From contig JAYGXS010000008.1 of the NCBI GenBank assembly GCA_036362985.1, forward strand, positions 17,324,006-17,388,005: a stretch of 64,000 bases of DNA, written 5' to 3'. This DNA is from Ligula intestinalis. Its lineage: Eukaryota; Platyhelminthes; Cestoda; Diphyllobothriidea; Diphyllobothriidae. Shown one piece after another: positions 30,501-40,249 of the stretch. The translations under genes were made by a program, and so were the position numbers. Below the pieces are notes generated by a model. It had not been told where the DNA came from and did no database searches. It saw only the letters and a list, made by a program, of their open reading frames with translations. The stretch's first letter is position 1; each line of letters opens with the position of its first letter.

Positions 30501-30745
30501 AATTTAGGGTACTGGCTTGCATATTTGACATTCCGGGCACCAGATGACCACGGAACGCGTCGCTTCCCGGGGACGCCGTAGCAGTATTGAAATCCGTGAT
30601 ATTGTATTTTCTATGAAGTTTCTCGAAAATTTTATTACAGATGACGTCCCCGGTGTTACCTGCCATTGCCCTCTGTTTGCCGTGAGTTTCCCAACGTTGC
30701 CCACGAGCCACCGGTGGGGAGGTCGAGGGTTGGATTTCGGCTCGC
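27507..30745 (-). mobile_element. RTE-clade non-LTR retrotransposon, nearly full length
   Basis: 3239 bp bounded by exact 12-bp target duplications and inserted antisense into the left PLE terminus. It encodes an AP-type endonuclease followed by RT, as in RTE elements, which are about 3.2 kb. The 3' end on the - strand is ...AAGTACAATAACAAGTAGG, with no long poly(A). Confidence 0.85.
27533..30491 (-). pseudogene. RTE endonuclease / reverse transcriptase polyprotein, broken
   Basis: The N-terminus MNIGCWNVRTLLDPGRQELL with LLFVTGDRNSRTG and RFQHPHRQLLTW is an AP-like endonuclease. RT follows: KAAGEDGILAEAYK, SNYRGISLIDIAAKVF, NQRGFRPGRGCIDQIF, GVRQGCPLSPVLFNFLIDW and EYADDIVEL. The RT part stays in one frame with TAG at 28676..28678 and TAA at 28391..28393. 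The endonuclease is in another frame, so at least one indel lies at about 29.1..29.2 kb. Inactive. Confidence 0.85.
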
Positions 30746-30757
30746 TTAATCTACAAT
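30746..30757 (+). repeat. RTE target site duplication, right copy
   Basis: TTAATCTACAAT. It is followed directly by ATGGCTAGCAGGGGTTAATATAGTGGGTC, the continuation of the interrupted PLE terminus. Confidence 0.85.
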
Positions 30758-30839
30758 AATGGCTAGCAGGGGTTAATATAGTGGGTCGGGGTAAAAGATT
30801 TCCTAAAAAAATTGCAAGGACTTGCAATAGCCGCAGACG

Positions 30840-32110
30840 AAATCATGGAATCCTTTGAGTTCGTCGCTCTATTCACGTCGATACCAGTGGATTTGGCTAG
30901 ACAATACTACTACTACTAAAATCCCATGATGTAGACTTTTCTGTATCTGCCCTGCTTGAACTCTTGGACCTGTGCCTGAAAACGAATTTTTTTTTCGCAC
31001 AACAACATTACCAAGAGATAAAAGGAGTCCCGATGGGATCAGCCATTTCAGGCTTCTTAGCTGAAGTAACAATGTAAAAATTAGAAGCAATGGCCCTACC
31101 ACAATTCAACCCCAAGTTGTGGGTACGATATGTTGATGACACTTTTGTCATTGTAAAAAGGGCCGACCCGAAACACTGCACCACACTATAAACTCAACGA
31201 TGCCAGGCATCACGCTCACCCTCGAAAAAGGAGTTGACAGAAAACTCCCATTCCTCCACATCCTCATACAGCGGAACACTGACGAAACTTTCCAAACATC
31301 AGTTTACCGCAAAAAGCGCACGTGGATATCATCCTGCACTACGATAGCAACCATCATGTTGCTCACAAACTGAGTGCCGTTACCACCCAGATCAATCGAG
31401 CAAGAACATATTGTTCTACCCCCGAAATCTACCAAACCGAACTCAATTACCTTTTCAAACTGTTTTCAAAAAACGGTTACCCCAGAGAGTTCGTGCGTCG
31501 ATGAATAAGATGACAACAATCAAAACAGGAAGAAAAGTAAATAGGTTGTTCCGCTAAGGCGCCCAATCCACGAACTTGGCGAACACTTCCATATATAAAG
31601 AACGTGTATGAACTCGTTGAAAGACACCTGAGGAAGCACCAAATTAAAGTGGCGCACAAACCAGCTAATACTCTGCGAAATCATCTTATGCACCCTAAAG
31701 ACAGGGTTAGCTATTTGGACAGAAAGGAAGTCATTTACAAGATCTCCTGTAGCGGCTGCAATGCAGTTGATTGCAGACAGACAGGAAGATCATCCTCTAC
31801 CCGCTTACGCGAACACCAAACAGCGGTAAAAGGGCGATATCACTTGTCTGAAGTCACCATGCACACAGTAGAAACTGAACACCACTTTGCATGGGACAAA
31901 ACTAGCATTGTTGGCTCTTGTCCGTACAAGAATTGCCGCGAATTCTTAGAAGCCATCACCTCCGACAACTCGTGCATCAACAGGCACGTCCAATTGGACG
32001 CGATGTACACCAACCTCAGCGAAGAATGGAAGAGACGGCCGCCTACTCGGACTGGAGGAAGCCAAAACCAACCATCACCGACCGCACAATTAGATGCGGT
32101 CGACAATTAG
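30840..32110 (+). pseudogene. PLE reverse transcriptase and GIY-YIG endonuclease, broken
   Basis: RT motifs appear in scattered frames: ESFEFVALFTSIPVDLA, QHYQEIKGVPMGSAISGFLAEV and LWVRYVDDTFVIVKR. From 31604 a 168-codon frame holds VIYKISCSGCNAVDCRQTGRS, TRLREHQTAVKGR and CREFLEAITSDNSCINRHVQL, a GIY-YIG nuclease. The RT N-terminus is missing and stops interrupt the frame at several points. Confidence 0.8.
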
Positions 32111-32193
32111 TCCCCGACCGACCGCATAATTACATGCGGGTAACAACCATTTTCTTCTCCACTGACCGCATAATCACGTGCGGGTGACAATTA
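32078..32193 (+). repeat. Three short hairpin repeats in the PLE 3' region
   Basis: GACCGCACAATTAGATGCGG, GACCGCATAATTACATGCGG and GACCGCATAATCACGTGCGG occur in tandem. Each can fold as CCGCA...TGCGG. They lie just after the GIY-YIG frame and before the inverted terminus. Confidence 0.55.
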
Positions 32194-32272
32194 CCAATTT
32201 TACCCCGACCCATTATATCAACCTCTGTTAGCCATCATTGTAAATTAACTGTTTCTTACGATTCCCATCCGT

Positions 32273-32303
32273 CTGATGACGACCTGGTGAGCCAGTATCG
32301 AAA
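32273..32303 (+). ncRNA. Hammerhead-like core in the right PLE terminus
   Basis: CTGATGA (32273..32279), CTGG TGAG CCAG hairpin, and GAAA (32300..32303). It is the + strand counterpart of 27440..27470, with a weaker stem II. Stem I was not found. Confidence 0.35.
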
Positions 32304-32439
32304 ATTCACTCAATAAACAATATTTTCCCAAAGAACTTCTTCTACCGAACGCATATATCTGTTCATTCATACTAAACTACTTACGAAAGAGTCGCTAGGG
32401 TGGCGTGCCTGTGATAGTGAAGCTGCTTATGGACAGGCG

Positions 32440-32830
32440 AATGTATAAACTGATGTAGGGTAGGTTTTCACCGTATAAATATTTATTTGCCACACACTTC
32501 CCCCTCCCCCCACCTTCCAACGAGGCGTCACCAGCATCCTCTGCGTTGGTGCTCAAACAGACCTAGATGAGGGTTGCCGTGCGTACGCACGGTCCTCTCC
32601 TACTTACTGAATCAAACGCGTGCGGCTTTCCGGGCAGCAAATGCTAAAAGTAATACTCGTCCTCCTCCCCTACTCCCATCTCATTCAAGCGTCTAGCGCC
32701 GTATAATCCTCAACCAATTAAGTTGCTCCACTCTTGCTACACAATGCCGCGTCACCAGTATCATCGGTATCTGTGCCGATTGTCACTTCAACCATATTAG
32801 TACAGGCCAATGTCAACTAATTCAACGCAG
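32440..32830 (+). repeat. Dispersed repeat family C, copy 1
   Basis: Shares GGGTAGG-TTT, TATTTATTTGCCACACA followed by a C-rich tract, and CGTCACCAGCATCCTC with copies at 35225, 38640 and 45195. Non-coding; class unknown. Confidence 0.45.
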
Positions 32831-33504
32831 CTGGCCTCCTTATCCCACACACAGGATTCTCTACCTTTGGTCTGAAGGAGCAGTTAACCGATTTAATCTG
32901 CTGCACGTTAAACCACAGTCCGCTTTACAGCTCGGTTATGTTAACTGTCCCTAAGGGAGCTGATAAAATGAACAAATGATAAACAGGATGTTCTGAGCGT
33001 CAGGAAATCGGCCAAACGTCAATAGCATTACGGAGGAGGTCGAAAGTAGCCGTATTCAACACGTGATTGGTAGGCAAATGGTCCGCATCGACTGATGACG
33101 ATAATGAAGCGGCAAATATATGGAAGTAACCTTGTAATAATTGAGCATCTATACGCTAATGGTTGATCTACTTGGTGATGACAGAGAGTACAGGTAACTA
33201 CATATAACTGAGAGCAAAAGAGAGCACCTCCGCTCCAAACTTATTCTTGTTCCACCAAGATCTTTGCTGATTTAAAATAGATGGCAACGGCATTCCAAGA
33301 TTTCGTATGCCCAGCCCAATTCAGACACTACGGCATTTGACTAGCAGTTTGATTCTTATTGAGATGCAAACTGCATCTACATGCATCCTAACCTTTCTGT
33401 ACTTTATAAAGTCTGGTGTCATTACGAAGACGAAGTTCCGGACAAGACGACCACGCAGAACTTAAGAAAGCTGCATGGAGACAACCCGAGAAAGACTTCA
33501 CCCG
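32831..33504. other. Unassigned intergenic sequence
   Basis: No recognised exon or element. Confidence 0.3.
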
Positions 33505-33700
33505 AAGAACTAAAAAAGAGCCGCCAGATGGAGCAATACCAGCAGAGGCTTAACTGCACACCCCCGCCCTCATGAGATGCAAAACGACCTCCCCAGGGCC
33601 GAAGCAGCGAACAAAAAATTGATCAGCCATTTGCAGTTCTATTCGATTAACTGCAGCTGACGCTTTGACAGTGGTAAACCGACCGAATGTCAGCAACGGC
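33505..33700 (+). repeat. Dispersed repeat family E, copy 1
   Basis: AATACCAGCAGAGGCTTAACTGC...CCCGCCCTCATGA and GTTCTATTCGATTA...TTTGACAGTGGTAAACCGACCGAA parallel 37630..37850. The open frame ending QMEQYQQRLNCTPPPS could be a gag-type remnant of an LTR element, but I cannot confirm this. Confidence 0.4.
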
Positions 33701-35224
33701 ACACTTTTCTTCCGCTGACCCCTTCATATTCTCACCCCGGACTCGACGTGCAACGGGTTACCAGTCTCTGAACAGGGCATAATGACGCGTTCTGGCTGCC
33801 AACTACGCAAACAACTAGGCGCTCAGCGCAGTCCTCATCGGTACTCAGTGACTAATAGCACATTATTTCCCTTCACAGTCGTAGCAGGCCAGCCAACCTT
33901 GAGTTAAGGACGCCTGGCTCTGACATACTCCGAAATCATAGTCAGGTTTAACCGGCTGCATTATGCCCGGAAACCCTCTGCTGAACAATTTTCCATTTGG
34001 TCAATTCAGCTAGCAAAGTGGGGTGGGCTGTGCCGCAGTCTTATTCGGCAAAGTACTCTTACGGGCCGAAGCTGGAGAAAGAAAGGCAGATCGTGTATAC
34101 CCCAGCGAACAGCCTCAGCCAATTGGGGTCAACAATTCGTTATATTGGGCCGAGGAAAGTCTGAAGGGTAGCCAACGTTTTGATTAGATAAGGGGGCGAA
34201 ATGTATCGAAGAGATTAAAAATTTCCTTGTCGTGGTGTGGGGGAAGGAGAGACAGACGGAGTAGATGGTTTTGAAGTCTCGTCAATGTGTGGGGATGTCT
34301 GACCAATTAAATAGGGGGTGGATCTTGCAAAGGCAGTCGTTTCTCTATCTGAGACATCCAGGACACATCAGCCGTCGCGAGGGTCGACGTTCACTGCGTT
34401 CGCCACCCTGGGCACACCACCGATAACTTGAGTTGCATCTATCTAACTCTTTGCTCCTTCCTCACCGCTGACAAAGCAATGTCAAGAGCGGAGATGGGCG
34501 CAATGGCTGACATATCTAGGCAACTCGCGTTTGCGTAGCGCACACGACTTTCTCTGCAAACTGTAGATACCAGGCTTCTGAAAGGGAGCATGAGCATTGC
34601 AGCTGTCGTGGCTTGCTTCTCAGTTAGACAGTCATTCCAGCATACTCCCAGCGGAACCGGTTTAGCCGGAAAATCGCAGATATCCAAACCTCGAGTCTTA
34701 GCGCATTGTGATAGATTCTTGTGCGGCAGATTCAGAATGGTAGGGATTTTAGTGGGTTATGGGGATATGGCGTTAATATTTACACATCTTGTCCAAATTG
34801 GAATGTGGGGGAGGCAAGGAAACGGCTTCATGCAAGCAAGTACGACAGCCATTTCATGTTACTCGTATCAGATTTTATCAGCTCTGCAGATCTCCTGTCC
34901 AAAACTGTACGTAGCGACCCAGCCTGCTACTGATCGTTATCAGTAAACTGCTTTGACAGGTTTTGGCAATACTCCATATATGGCAAAGCAGACTAACTTC
35001 GTAAAACTTAGAACTTATTTTAAGTCAATACGAAAGTCTCAGAAAAAAGGTAGTCTAACTTTGAACTAATTTGACATTTGATCGGAATTAGCCGGCTCGC
35101 TCAGCTGACATTTACATTTCAGCCCATGTATTCGATCTGCGTGTAAACCGTCGTCCTCACATAATGTCGGATGATGTCAAGCGTTCGCAGTGCACAGGTA
35201 CCAAAATAAGTATTTAATACTGAC
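33701..35224. other. Unassigned intergenic sequence
   Basis: Open frames at 34590..34946 (+) and 34439..34687 (-) overlap each other and have no recognised domains. Nothing else seen. Confidence 0.3.
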
Positions 35225-35560
35225 TATTTTGGGGATGCGCTAGTTCGTGTACTTCTGGGGTAGGTTTTGTCGGTGGGAATAGCACTGTAGTCAGCGAATG
35301 TATGACCACGGAAGCCAAAGCTGATGCTCGTTCCCCTTCCTGCTACCCCACATAAGCGAAGGCAACCATATGATTTATTTTTCACACACTCGTCTCTCTC
35401 TCTCCCTCTCTCCCTCCCTCCCTTCCTCCCGCTTCCCCTTACAACACGTCACCAGCATCTTCGGCATCCGTACCAGGTGTTTCATCTTCCCTCATGCCGT
35501 CAGAAGGCCATACTGACCTCTCCAATGCTGGCTATCTGTGGGATGCGAAGAATTCTATCC
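35225..35560 (+). repeat. Dispersed repeat family C, copy 2
   Basis: GACTATTTTGGGGATGCGC, TTCTGGGGTAGG, ATGACCACGGA, a CT-rich tract at 35393..35435, then CGTCACCAGCATCTTCGGCATCCG. It is closest to the copy at 45195. Confidence 0.5.
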
Positions 35561-35789
35561 AGGAAGCTAACATAGGCGTATCCCAACAATTAAAAACTAG
35601 AAGATAAGAACAAAGAAGTTGGCAACTTAAAGGAACGTGCTTATTCAGCGTTTCATTCAAAGTTTTGTGTAGTTAATTACAAAGCATATTTAACTGAGCA
35701 AAACAAAAAGTCTGTTTTATTTCACAAAAATATTTCCCCTCCTAGGAGAACGAAATTTAAAAAATGTTAATAAGAGGATAAGGTGAGAG

Positions 35790-37440
35790 TGTTAAGCATA
35801 GGGTACAATTTGGTAACGGTCGCGAAAATAGACATGCCGGCCACTGCGCGTACGGAGAGGAGCATGTGAGCCAAGGGAGGGTGCAGGGCTAGCACGCGTA
35901 AGGGGAATCTCGGTAATTGCAAGTGGCAATGTGCCGAATGAACATTTTTCGGTTGCGGCAGTTAAAAGAGGCTCGGTATAAGCCGCCTTCAAACGATCGA
36001 CTGAGACCACGTCGGTGCGATCGCCACGGACAATCGTAAAATGCCGACGAATACCATCTGTGCGGACAGATACAAAACAATATGCTAGCAAGAGCCGATA
36101 TAGGACTTGCATGCTGGAGCACGTGGAAGAGTTGCTCTAAGATTAGCCGTTGCTTGGCGCAATATTTGCACATAATCCATGGGATCCAAGTCGGCTGAAA
36201 TTTGAGAATTCCCAAAAAAATCACCGGGAATACGTAGGGTAGTGCCGTAAACAAGTTCGGCAGCGGAGCACGCCAGATCGGTCTTGAGTATAGTACGGAA
36301 ACAGAGAAAGACCAAAGGTAGATGCTCGCTCCAATGGGAAGGCTTGTCATGAGCTTGGAGCGAGGCTTTGAGCTGACGATGGAACCGCTCGACTACATCA
36401 TTTGCTGAAGGGTGGTATGCTGTCGTACGTACGCGAGAACATCCAGGAGGTTGGTAAGGCTGTTAAGAAGTCTAGACTCAAATTGGTTGGCCTCGATCGG
36501 CGGTAATAGTTGAGGAGACACCATAATGGGAAATCCAGTGTTCCAAAATTCGTCAGCAACTGAATGTGCAGCTATATCAGGTATAGGAGTAGCATTGAAC
36601 CAACGAGTAAACCGGTTAATCGCGGTCAGCAAATAGTTGCAGCCATGGGGTGTTGGCAAAGCACCTACCAGACCGATATGGTCATGTGCAAAATGTGCGT
36701 CGGCTGCAAGAAAAGTGCCAATGAGAGCTTTGCTGTGCCGTCCGACTTTGGCCTTTTGACAAGCCAAATATGAACGGGTTCACCGGCAAACATCAGTGCT
36801 CATGCTTGGCCACACAAAAGCCTCGTTGACGAGACGCTGGGTAGTACGGATGCCAGGGTGAGCAAACTTGTATAGCGCGGCAAGCGTGTTTTTGACATGA
36901 ATTAAAGCGTCTAGGGCTGTGTAAGGAAAGAAACCTCTGCTCCCGCGTCAGTAGTAACACCAATTGAGTGCACTAAAGGATAAAACATGGATAAAAATTT
37001 GCAAGGCCTATAAAACGACGCAGTGGCTAAAAAGAAGTTGGAGTAGCAAACGCGCGAATAGCTGAAACTGGCAGCTATGGAATGACAATCAAATGCATCT
37101 ACGCGATGTCCCAGGAAAAGCAGCCTGGTGCACTAAAACGCATTTAGAGGCATTAATCAAACCACCAATTTGGCTCAATAATGAGGCGTAGATGTTGTAG
37201 ATGTCCCTGCTCACTGGAACTTACTACCAAAACATCATCGACACAGATAAAAACGAAGGGTAAGTGGCGAAAAACTTCGTTAATGAAACGTTGAAACGTT
37301 TGAGCGAACTTACGTAGTCCAAAGGGCATCCTGACAAATTCGAACAAACCAACCGGTGTTATACTCACCGTTTTCGGAATGTCTTCTGATGCAAAGGGTA
37401 TCTGAGGGAAAGCTTTGACACAAATACTGTACAGATTCGG
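35790..37440 (-). mobile_element. Ty3/gypsy retrotransposon remnant
   Basis: Pol domains occur in gypsy order on the - strand: RT (FEFVRMPFGLRKFAQTFQRF, FVFICVDDVLV at about 37.3..37.2 kb), zinc-binding region, integrase, and the C-terminal tail TRSGRHVYFRDR near 35.8 kb. No LTR pair could be paired up and gag/protease are absent. Confidence 0.75.
35792..37368 (-). pseudogene. Gypsy pol: RT, integrase and C-terminal part, broken
   Basis: RT at 37368..37153; integrase with HPGIRTTQRLVNEAF-type zinc finger (about 36.86 kb), CQKAKVGRHSKA and LLTAINRFTRWF (36767..36393). The later pieces (36315..36085 and 36112..35792) lie in other frames, so there are several frameshifts. Only about 250 bp separate RT thumb-like sequence from the zinc finger, so RNase H is deleted. 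Inactive. Confidence 0.75.
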
Positions 37441-37599
37441 TTAGCCGTATGGTGGCCTATTTCAACGTACTTCATTACAGCCTTCAGACGGAATTTTTTT
37501 AGAGAGCCGCTAATACTCTTTGATTATGTACACGAAGCTCAGGACACGACGCCCATGCAAGACTTTGTACATGAGCCACACAAACGAAATCCGAGAATG

Positions 37600-37850
37600 A
37601 ACTCACCCAATGATAATAATGAGCCGTCAGGCCGAATAATACCAGCAGAGGCTCGACAGCCCCCCCCCCTCCACCGACCGACGGGTGACTCATAACACAC
37701 ACAGCTTAACGGCGCGCCAAGCGACCTCAGCTCAGTCGACGCCGCGGCAAAATGTCGGTCAGCCCCACTCCGATAAACAGGTCAGGCACACCATTGCCGG
37801 TTCTGTTCGATGATTTTTGACAATGGTGAGCCGGACGAACTCTCCAAAAC
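37600..37850 (+). repeat. Dispersed repeat family E, copy 2
   Basis: AATACCAGCAGAGGCTCGACAGC followed by C-rich sequence, GTCGGTCAGCC, GTTCTGTTCGATGA and TTGACAATGGTGAGCCGGACGAA. Upstream on the - strand of the gypsy RT, the position expected for gag/protease, although the shared words read on the + strand. Confidence 0.4.
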
Positions 37851-38639
37851 TTCAGAAACAGCACAAATCCGTTCTGGTGAACAAAATGAGTTTCAGAACA
37901 CAATTTTGTCGAGCGAACGCTTTCAGTTTTTCTGATTATCATCCCGGAACTGCCATCTTCACCTAGGGCTTAGCAACTAAGGGGAGAAAAAGCGGAGCAG
38001 AAGACAGATTTATTCATAATTCATGGTTAAACATTGAACATGCCAATATTCAAATCACTTCACCTAAAAGTGATACATATTGCTTGGTCCGGCTCATAGA
38101 ACTTCGACTTTCAGCACTAGCTTTAAATGGAGAGATAGCCACGCGCAATGGCCGACAACCAACTAAATTTGAACTTTAAAGTCAAATACTACTAGAAACA
38201 TCGGTGACGATATCTGTGACCCAGAGTACAAACTTTCACCAGTTAATATTCGCTGTGATAACAGAGAATTCACGTGACGAGAAATAACCGACAGCTTGGG
38301 TGACCTGAAGATAAATATCACAATTTGGCTGAAAATGAAAGAACTCGCTTTTATTTTTCCAGTAAAGGATTTTTCGCCATAGTGGACTACTTCCTGCCTC
38401 TGTTCTATGTTTGCGAATGCAAATACGAGTCGCGAAATTTCTATTAAAATATTGTTATAATGCTTAATCTTCTAATTTTTCCGTTTATAAATTACGCATA
38501 AGCGGAAATTAAAGTGTGCAAAACGTATACTTCTTTATGATTTAAATTTATTAAGATCTGTTTTACCTTCACCTTCGCAATAATATATGGCCAGTTTCGT
38601 TTACGTCCCAAACAGTTGATGCGCTATGACAAAATGTGG
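37851..38639. other. AT-rich unassigned sequence
   Basis: The segment AAATTACGCATAAGCGGAAATTAAAGTGTGCAAAACG near 38495 resembles 16050..16085, an old dispersed repeat. No gene recognised. Confidence 0.3.
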
Positions 38640-38970
38640 TCAGAACGTTTTTGTTACGCTCCACGCTTGCCACATAATGCCATGTTGCCGGTATCATCGG
38701 CATCTGCCCTGTCTGTGTCTACATATACACCGCTAGAATCCCATGTCACCAACTTAGAAGTAGCTGGCTTCCTTGTTCAGCCTAAAATGTGCACAACCTC
38801 ACCCACATTGGTCTTACCGATGTCTACCTTTGAAAGACCACCGATTCAGTTAATTAAAATACTAAACAGAGGCAATCGCTGTGCTACACATGATTTCCTC
38901 CTACTTCCCCATCTGCTGTCCGAAGGACCACCTGGCTGCACTAGTCGGTGGCACACGAGGTTGGCAGACA
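38640..38970 (+). repeat. Dispersed repeat family C, copy 3
   Basis: GCTCCACGCTTGCCACATAATGCC, GTATCATCGGCATCTG and AGTAGCTGGCTTCC match the right half of copy 1 (32735..32830). Open over about 130 codons, but I see no domain in it. Confidence 0.4.
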
Positions 38971-39034
38971 AACGTTCCTTATTGACTAGAAAGGAAAATA
39001 ATGTGACTTTATAATGGCTACTTGAATGAGTATA

Positions 39035-39470
39035 GTCGGACCTAAGACCTGAAGATCTGCCGATCTGCCATACCAGAGATAGGCAACCTACCGCATGTCT
39101 ACTTAAATGTCAAGCGCTGTCAAAAGGTCCGATGTGCAAAGCTGAGAGTTCTAAGGTGATGATCTGAGAAGTACGACGCCCTCAGCGGAAATGATCTGCA
39201 CTGTTGTTGCCGTTTCACAGAGCCTGGTTGGTACACCATTGTCAAAGGGGTTAGTTTCAGTTCATCGAACAGAAACGGAACAGAACCGTTACCGGCTTAT
39301 CGGTATGGGGCAGGCGGATTGATTTTTTGTTCGATGCATCGGCACTTCGAATGATGTTTGGCGGGCAGCTTATTTGCGCGCGTTATAAGTCACTCCCTCA
39401 ATGGGTAAGGGGGAGGGCACGGTTGAGCGGACTGATGACCTATTTTATTCGTTGGGTGAGGTCGTTCTTC
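39035..39470 (+). repeat. Dispersed repeat family D, copy 2
   Basis: Counterpart of 26840..27260: GAGAGTTCTAAGGTGATGA, TTGTCAAAGGGGTTA, TGTTTGGCGGGCAGC, GCGTTATAAGTCACTCCCTCAATGGG. No domain in the open frames. Confidence 0.45.
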
Positions 39471-39727
39471 GGTCGTATCTGTGCGGCTTTCTTACGTTTT
39501 GTCTGGCCGTCTTCTTCTGAGCATGACTTTGTAAGCTGTAGGAAGGTCAATATGCCTAAAGATGGAATTTACACCCAAATACCACACCTCAATTATTATT
39601 ATCGGATCTAAGCTGGTAGCCCCCAAGAAATCGAAAATAAGGTCATTTTCTGCAACGTGCGTTGCATCTTTTGAGTTTGATGAACGTACACCGATCGCTA
39701 ACGAAACTCACCTATTTCGCCCTGTCT

Positions 39728-39880
39728 TGAGGTAAGTTTAAGCTAAACCCTAGCAACGGCGATCTTCCAGGCCCGGTCCCTTAGGAGAATAGATAAGTCT
39801 TGGGGAGGCCAGATTAGTAGGAAGGGCGTATTCTGTACAGAAGAGTTGGAAAATAGTCAGTAGGAAGTTTCGACTGTCGT
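39728..39880 (+). repeat. Dispersed repeat family F, copy 1
   Basis: AAACCCTAGCAACGGCGATCTTCCAGGCCCGGTCCCTTAGGAG and TAGTAGGAAGGGCGTATTCTGTACAGAAG recur at 49405 and 50318. At those sites it sits in or beside PLE sequence. Confidence 0.5.
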
Positions 39881-40249
39881 GGCGCACGTCCAGCAGCGAG
39901 GGAGGTTAGGTCCAAAGTAACGGCCTGACGCAAGTGACCGCATTATTGTTTGTGTCTAGCCGGCTTGAGGCTAACCTACTAATGAGGTTTATCTACAAAC
40001 GCGGGCATCTCATTGGACGGATTGAGGTCAAACAACTGTGGATTGAAACCAGGATGGAGAGGTAGGGCGCGCACGTTTGCGCCTGACCGGAGGCACGCCT
40101 TCGCCCTAGGTCCTATGCTCTGAATGACATTGTCTCTGGGGTCACGAGTTAGGAGGGCGTCGGGCAGCATAAACACTACACTCATTCGTTTTGGTCTGCC
40201 TTCGGGTTCATTCTCGAGCCCCGCCAGCAGCCCACAGCAGCTAGTAGTC

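Larger units (their letters stand above)
27355..32361 (+). mobile_element. Penelope-like element split by a nested RTE element
   Basis: The right terminus (about 32195..32348) is repeated in inverted orientation at the left as two pieces, 27390..27494 and 30757..30805, separated by the RTE. The PLE body lies at 30805..32110. A probable target duplication, ACGCTTATATCTG (27355..27367) and ACGCATATATCTG (32349..32361), matches at 12 of 13 positions. Confidence 0.7.
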
